The translations under genes were made by a program, and so were the position numbers. The notes under the pieces are model-generated. The model was not told the DNA's origin and ran no database searches. It saw only the letters and a list, made by a program, of their open reading frames with translations. Positions 61,188-64,000 of a stretch of DNA of 64,000 nt are shown piece by piece; position 1 is the first letter of the stretch; every line of letters begins with the position of its first letter. This DNA comes from Terriglobia bacterium (lineage in GTDB: Bacteria; Acidobacteriota; Terriglobia; Terriglobales; Acidobacteriaceae): contig JAIQET010000014.1 of assembly GCA_020073645.1 (NCBI GenBank), positions 1 to 64,000 on the forward strand. The letters are read 5' to 3'.

Positions 61188-62453
61188 CTACTTGTACACC
61201 TTCCCCTCCTTCATCACGAACTGCACATTCTCCAGCACGCTGATGTCCTGCAACGGGTCCCCTGACACCGCCACGATGTCGGCGTACTTGCCTGGTTTGA
61301 TGGATCCCAATACGTCGCTGTGTCCGAGCAGGTCGGCGGCGTTGGTGGTGGCCGCCTGGATGGCCTGCAGGGGGGTCATGCCGTATTTCACCATGAAGGC
61401 GAACTGCTTGCCGCTGGTGCCGTAAGGACAGACTCCGGCGTCGGTGCCGAAGGACATTTTCACGCCCGCTTTGACGGCTTTGCGGAAGTTGTCGCGCTGG
61501 ATCTGGCCTAACTCGGCATCGTGCTGCAGGAAGTCCTTGGGTTCTTTCCCTTCCCTTCCCGCCTGCTGAATGCATTCTTCGTCGTAGATATCCATGTCGA
61601 GATAGGTGCCGTGTTGCTTGGCAAGCGCGATGCCCTCGTCATCGATCATGGTGGCGTGCTCGACTGAGGCCACTCCAGCGAGGATGGCGTTCTTGATGCC
61701 TTGAGGCGAATGCGCGTGCGAGGCGACTTTGAGCCCGAATTGGCTGGCTTCGTCCACGGCGGCGTGCAACTCCTCAGGCGTGAACTCCTGCGACTTGGGG
61801 TTGCTGCCGTGGGTCAGGACAGCGCCGCTGGAGAGGACCTTGATGAAGTCCACGCCGTCGTGGGCGAGCAGGCGAACTTTCTGACGCACCTCCCAGGGGC
61901 TGTTGGCTTCACCGTAACGCAGGTCCCATGGAAGCTGAATGTCAGGCGCCATGCCGGTCATGGCCCCGGCGCCCCCGGTGATGGTGATGTAGGCTCCGGC
62001 GACATACATGCGCGGGCCGATCACGTAGCCTTTGGCGATGGCGTCACGAAGCGCAACGTCGTTCAACGCACGATAAGTCCCCACATCGCGCACCGTGGTG
62101 AAACCGGATTCCAGCATCTTGCGGGCGTTGGGAATCGCGGCCAGAACCGTTTCCGAAGCCGTGTGCTTCAAAACGTCAAAGGGTTCAGCGTCTCCAGCAT
62201 CGGCCACATGGGTGTGACAGTCGATGAGGCCGGGCAGGACGGTCATCCTGGAGAGGTCGATGATTTTGGCTTCGACGGGAATGGCAAGAGCCTTGCCAAC
62301 GGCTTCAATCTTGTTGTCGCGGATCAGAATGATCTGGTCGGTCAGGACGGTGCCGGCATCTGGATCGATGAGCCGGCCAGCTTTGATGGCCGTGACTTGG
62401 GCGGAAGCGAGGGTTGCGGACAAAAGGATTAGAAGAACAAGAATATTTTTCAA
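61188..62453 (-). CDS. Exported metal-dependent amidohydrolase
   Basis: A 421-residue amidohydrolase of the imidazolonepropionase/Xaa-Pro (prolidase-like) subgroup, with a signal peptide (Leu-Val-Leu-Leu-Ile-Leu-Leu-Ser-Ala-Thr-Leu-Ala-Ser-Ala). Metal ligands seen are His-Thr-His after the first barrel strand (Asp-Cys-His-Thr-His-Val), a probable carboxylated Lys in Phe-Ile-Lys-Val, His in Ser-His-Ala-His, His in Val-Glu-His-Ala and Asp in Gly-Thr-Asp-Ala-Gly. It probably hydrolyses X-Pro dipeptides or cyclic amides in the periplasm. TTG 62453 with GGAGGG upstream starts directly at the signal peptide. Confidence 0.88.
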   Translation of the reverse strand: MKNILVLLILLSATLASAQVTAIKAGRLIDPDAGTVLTDQIILIRDNKIEAVGKALAIPVEAKIIDLSRMTVLPGLIDCHTHVADAGDAEPFDVLKHTASETVLAAIPNARKMLESGFTTVRDVGTYRALNDVALRDAIAKGYVIGPRMYVAGAYITITGGAGAMTGMAPDIQLPWDLRYGEANSPWEVRQKVRLLAHDGVDFIKVLSSGAVLTHGSNPKSQEFTPEELHAAVDEASQFGLKVASHAHSPQGIKNAILAGVASVEHATMIDDEGIALAKQHGTYLDMDIYDEECIQQAGREGKEPKDFLQHDAELGQIQRDNFRKAVKAGVKMSFGTDAGVCPYGTSGKQFAFMVKYGMTPLQAIQAATTNAADLLGHSDVLGSIKPGKYADIVAVSGDPLQDISVLENVQFVMKEGKVYK

Positions 62454-62790
62454 GGTGGGCCGTCCCTCCGGAGTCTGTGTCGCAACTGCTCTTTCGCCCC
62501 TTCGGGGCTTGCTCATGTCCTGCTTCTAACCCGGGGCTTGCGCCCCGGGCTGCATTCTTGTGCCGCTCCGCGGCTGATTCACGCTATGGCGTTCCACTTG
62601 TCGGAGCGAGGCCGAGACTCGCCTACCCTGAAGCGCTGGGCTAAGTTGCGTCGCCCCTACGGAGCTGGTTGTCCGGCGCCTCAATCTACCGGGGCAACCC
62701 CGGAGCAAGTTCCCATGCCCACTCTTCGGGGCTGGCTTTCAAGAGCACCATTCAGTCGTGCTCGGGTCGAGTATGTTCACCAAATCCAGA
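62454..62790. other. Intergenic region with a family C repeat
   Basis: About 335 bases between two minus-strand genes. It contains the family C repeat at 62530-62576; no gene is supported in the remainder. Confidence 0.5.
62530..62576 (+). repeat. Dispersed repeat, family C (copy 3)
   Basis: CCCGGGGCTTGCGCCCCGGG, a TGCATTCTTG linker, then CCGCTCCGCGGC. Same two-hairpin plan as 28171-28216 and 30295-30340. Confidence 0.8.
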
Positions 62791-63921
62791 TCAGTCGGCG
62801 GCGGCGGCGATGTGGCCTAAGCCACCCTTCAGATCCGCCGCCAGCAGGCGGTGAAACAAATGCTCCCCCGCCTCGCGCCGCACCGAGAGCCTTCCGGCGC
62901 CGTAAGCACGCGACTTCAGCCCGCGCTGCACGGCTTCGCAGATGCCCAGGTCCTCATCCTGCACGCGGGCGCCGACGGCGACACTCTGCTGGTTGTATTC
63001 GCGGCACGCCTCGCTCACGTCGGCAAAGTAGAAATCAAAGATCACGCGGCAATGATCAACATCGATGGGCAGCACCAGGTTGGTGTCCATGTAGCCCTCG
63101 TAGCAGTTGATCATCAGATTGGGATATTGCCAGAAGTACCAGGCGCGGTCGCCTTTGCGAGTGGCTCCGGTGGCTGCGTCCTCGTCGGAAGCCACCATGG
63201 GGCTGGATTGCAGGCAGTAGCGGTCTTCGTTCTCGATGGTGTACTGCTTGTAATCGAGCACCGAACTCAGGCCCTTGTGCAGATGCGGCACGTGGTATCC
63301 GCCATCGAGGTAGTTGTCCACGAAAACTTTCCAGTTGCAGTGGATGTCGTAGGTACGGCTGTCGAAGTAATGCGTCCGAGTGACGCCCAGCGGCGCGACG
63401 CGCTTGACCAGGCCGCCGAGAAAATCCCGCAGCGGAGCGGCTTTAGGATCAAGGTTGACGAATACAAATTTCTCCCAGGTCTCGGCTTTGACCGGCAGCA
63501 AGCCATTCTGCTGGCGGTCGAAATCCTTGACTCCCTCGAACTCCGGCATCCCTTTGAGCGAGCCGTCGAGGCCGTAGTTCCAGCCGTGATAAGGACAATG
63601 CAGGATGGAAGCCTGCCCGCAGGGTTCGGTCACGACCGCCGCAGCATGATGCCGGCAGACATTGAAGAGGCCCCGCAGCACACCGTCGTTACCGCGAACC
63701 ACCACAATCGGCTCACCGGCGACCATCGCGGTGACAAACTGGCCCGGTTTCTCGACCTGATCCACGCGACCGACCAGTTGCCAGGTATTACTGAAAACGG
63801 TCTTACGTTCGAGTTCGGCAACCCGGGCATCCACGTACCACGGGGCGGGGATGGTCGAGGCTTCCGACAGCGGGGCGCGATCATTGTAGCTGGCGAGGAT
63901 ATCGTGTAGCGACATTTCCAT
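62791..63921 (-). CDS. Rieske-type aromatic ring-hydroxylating oxygenase alpha subunit
   Basis: A 376-residue Rieske non-haem iron oxygenase. The [2Fe-2S] ligands are Cys-Arg-His-His and Cys-Pro-Tyr-His-Gly-Trp (C-x-H ... C-x2-H). The catalytic domain has the Asp-Asn-Tyr-Leu-Asp-Gly-Gly-Tyr-His-Val-Pro-His iron motif; the late acidic ligand would be in Gln-Asp-Glu-Asp-Leu-Gly. The C-terminal domain with Val-Asp-His-Cys-Arg-Val resembles choline/carnitine monooxygenase-like members (RieskeO alpha-3 group) rather than naphthalene dioxygenase. It needs a separate reductase, not present here. ATG 63921 is preferred to TTG 63930. Confidence 0.92.
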   Translation of the reverse strand: MEMSLHDILASYNDRAPLSEASTIPAPWYVDARVAELERKTVFSNTWQLVGRVDQVEKPGQFVTAMVAGEPIVVVRGNDGVLRGLFNVCRHHAAAVVTEPCGQASILHCPYHGWNYGLDGSLKGMPEFEGVKDFDRQQNGLLPVKAETWEKFVFVNLDPKAAPLRDFLGGLVKRVAPLGVTRTHYFDSRTYDIHCNWKVFVDNYLDGGYHVPHLHKGLSSVLDYKQYTIENEDRYCLQSSPMVASDEDAATGATRKGDRAWYFWQYPNLMINCYEGYMDTNLVLPIDVDHCRVIFDFYFADVSEACREYNQQSVAVGARVQDEDLGICEAVQRGLKSRAYGAGRLSVRREAGEHLFHRLLAADLKGGLGHIAAAAD

Positions 63922-63947
63922 ATTCGGCAATTTCCTGCTTTCACGTG

Positions 63948-63969
63948 GCCGGCGGGACGCCGGCGTTAC
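63948..63969 (-). repeat. Dispersed palindrome, family A (copy 4)
   Basis: GCCGGCGGGACGCCGGCGTTAC, one base different from copy 3, immediately upstream of the oxygenase gene at the window edge. Confidence 0.85.
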
Positions 63970-64000
63970 AGCTTGGCGGTACCGATCGCTCTTCGCAACA

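Noticed and set aside
62538-63110. A plus-strand frame of 190 codons
   Set aside because: It runs through a family C repeat and the antisense of the Rieske gene; the translation is Arg/Pro-rich without a domain.

Overview
The window is a chromosomal segment of a member of the Acidobacteriota, most likely of the Terriglobia/Koribacter type. The evidence is a large Oar-like TonB-dependent receptor with an N-terminal carboxypeptidase-regulatory-like domain, a neighbouring GWxTD-domain protein, a compact division and cell-wall (dcw) cluster, and many short dispersed palindromes between genes. Both window ends cut genes or repeats. Lineage is inferred from family content, not from a marker-gene tree.

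Region 1 (1-8.7 kb): the 3' end of an epoxide hydrolase-like gene; an aminotransferase overlapping an APC amino-acid permease; a small secreted protein; a two-gene ergothioneine operon (egtB-egtD) behind a SnoaL-like gene; then a GC-rich pair encoding a GT2 glycosyltransferase and an NDP-sugar epimerase, beside a tRNA-Lys(CTT). Region 2 (9-24.7 kb): small secreted and PilZ proteins, a TPR protein, the TonB receptor, a second carboxypeptidase-regulatory/barrel protein, the GWxTD protein, a MacA-like adaptor with an ABC ATPase but no permease, a periplasmic penicillin-binding transpeptidase, and a Cys/His zinc-motif protein.

Region 3 (25.0-27.7 kb) is the most unusual part. It is a lower-GC, tightly overlapping minus-strand operon of five unrecognised genes: three tiny sigma4-like HTH proteins with Lys/Arg-rich tails, a winged-HTH protein with a possible nuclease-like C-terminal domain, and a coiled-coil protein with C-terminal membrane segments. 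It looks like an undescribed defence or regulatory cassette.

Region 4 (28.9-48.4 kb) is the dcw cluster on the minus strand, in transcription order mraZ, rsmH, a 51-aa orf, ftsL, ftsI (with PASTA), murE, murF, mraY, murD, ftsW, a secreted protein, murG, murC, ftsQ, ftsA, ftsZ. A clear TTGACA/TAGGAT promoter with 10-bp-spaced MraZ boxes lies upstream of mraZ. murB and ddl are absent. Dispersed repeats have entered the cluster, including inside the ftsQ and rsmH coding sequences.

Region 5 (48.6-64 kb) holds a small membrane protein, a decayed 5'-truncated TonB receptor, SRPBCC, YbjQ and CPXCG proteins, a Tat-exported M24 peptidase, a LysN-like aminotransferase, an RpiR-type regulator, a CocE/NonD hydrolase, a methyltransferase, a possible HEPN protein, an exported amidohydrolase and a Rieske oxygenase alpha subunit.
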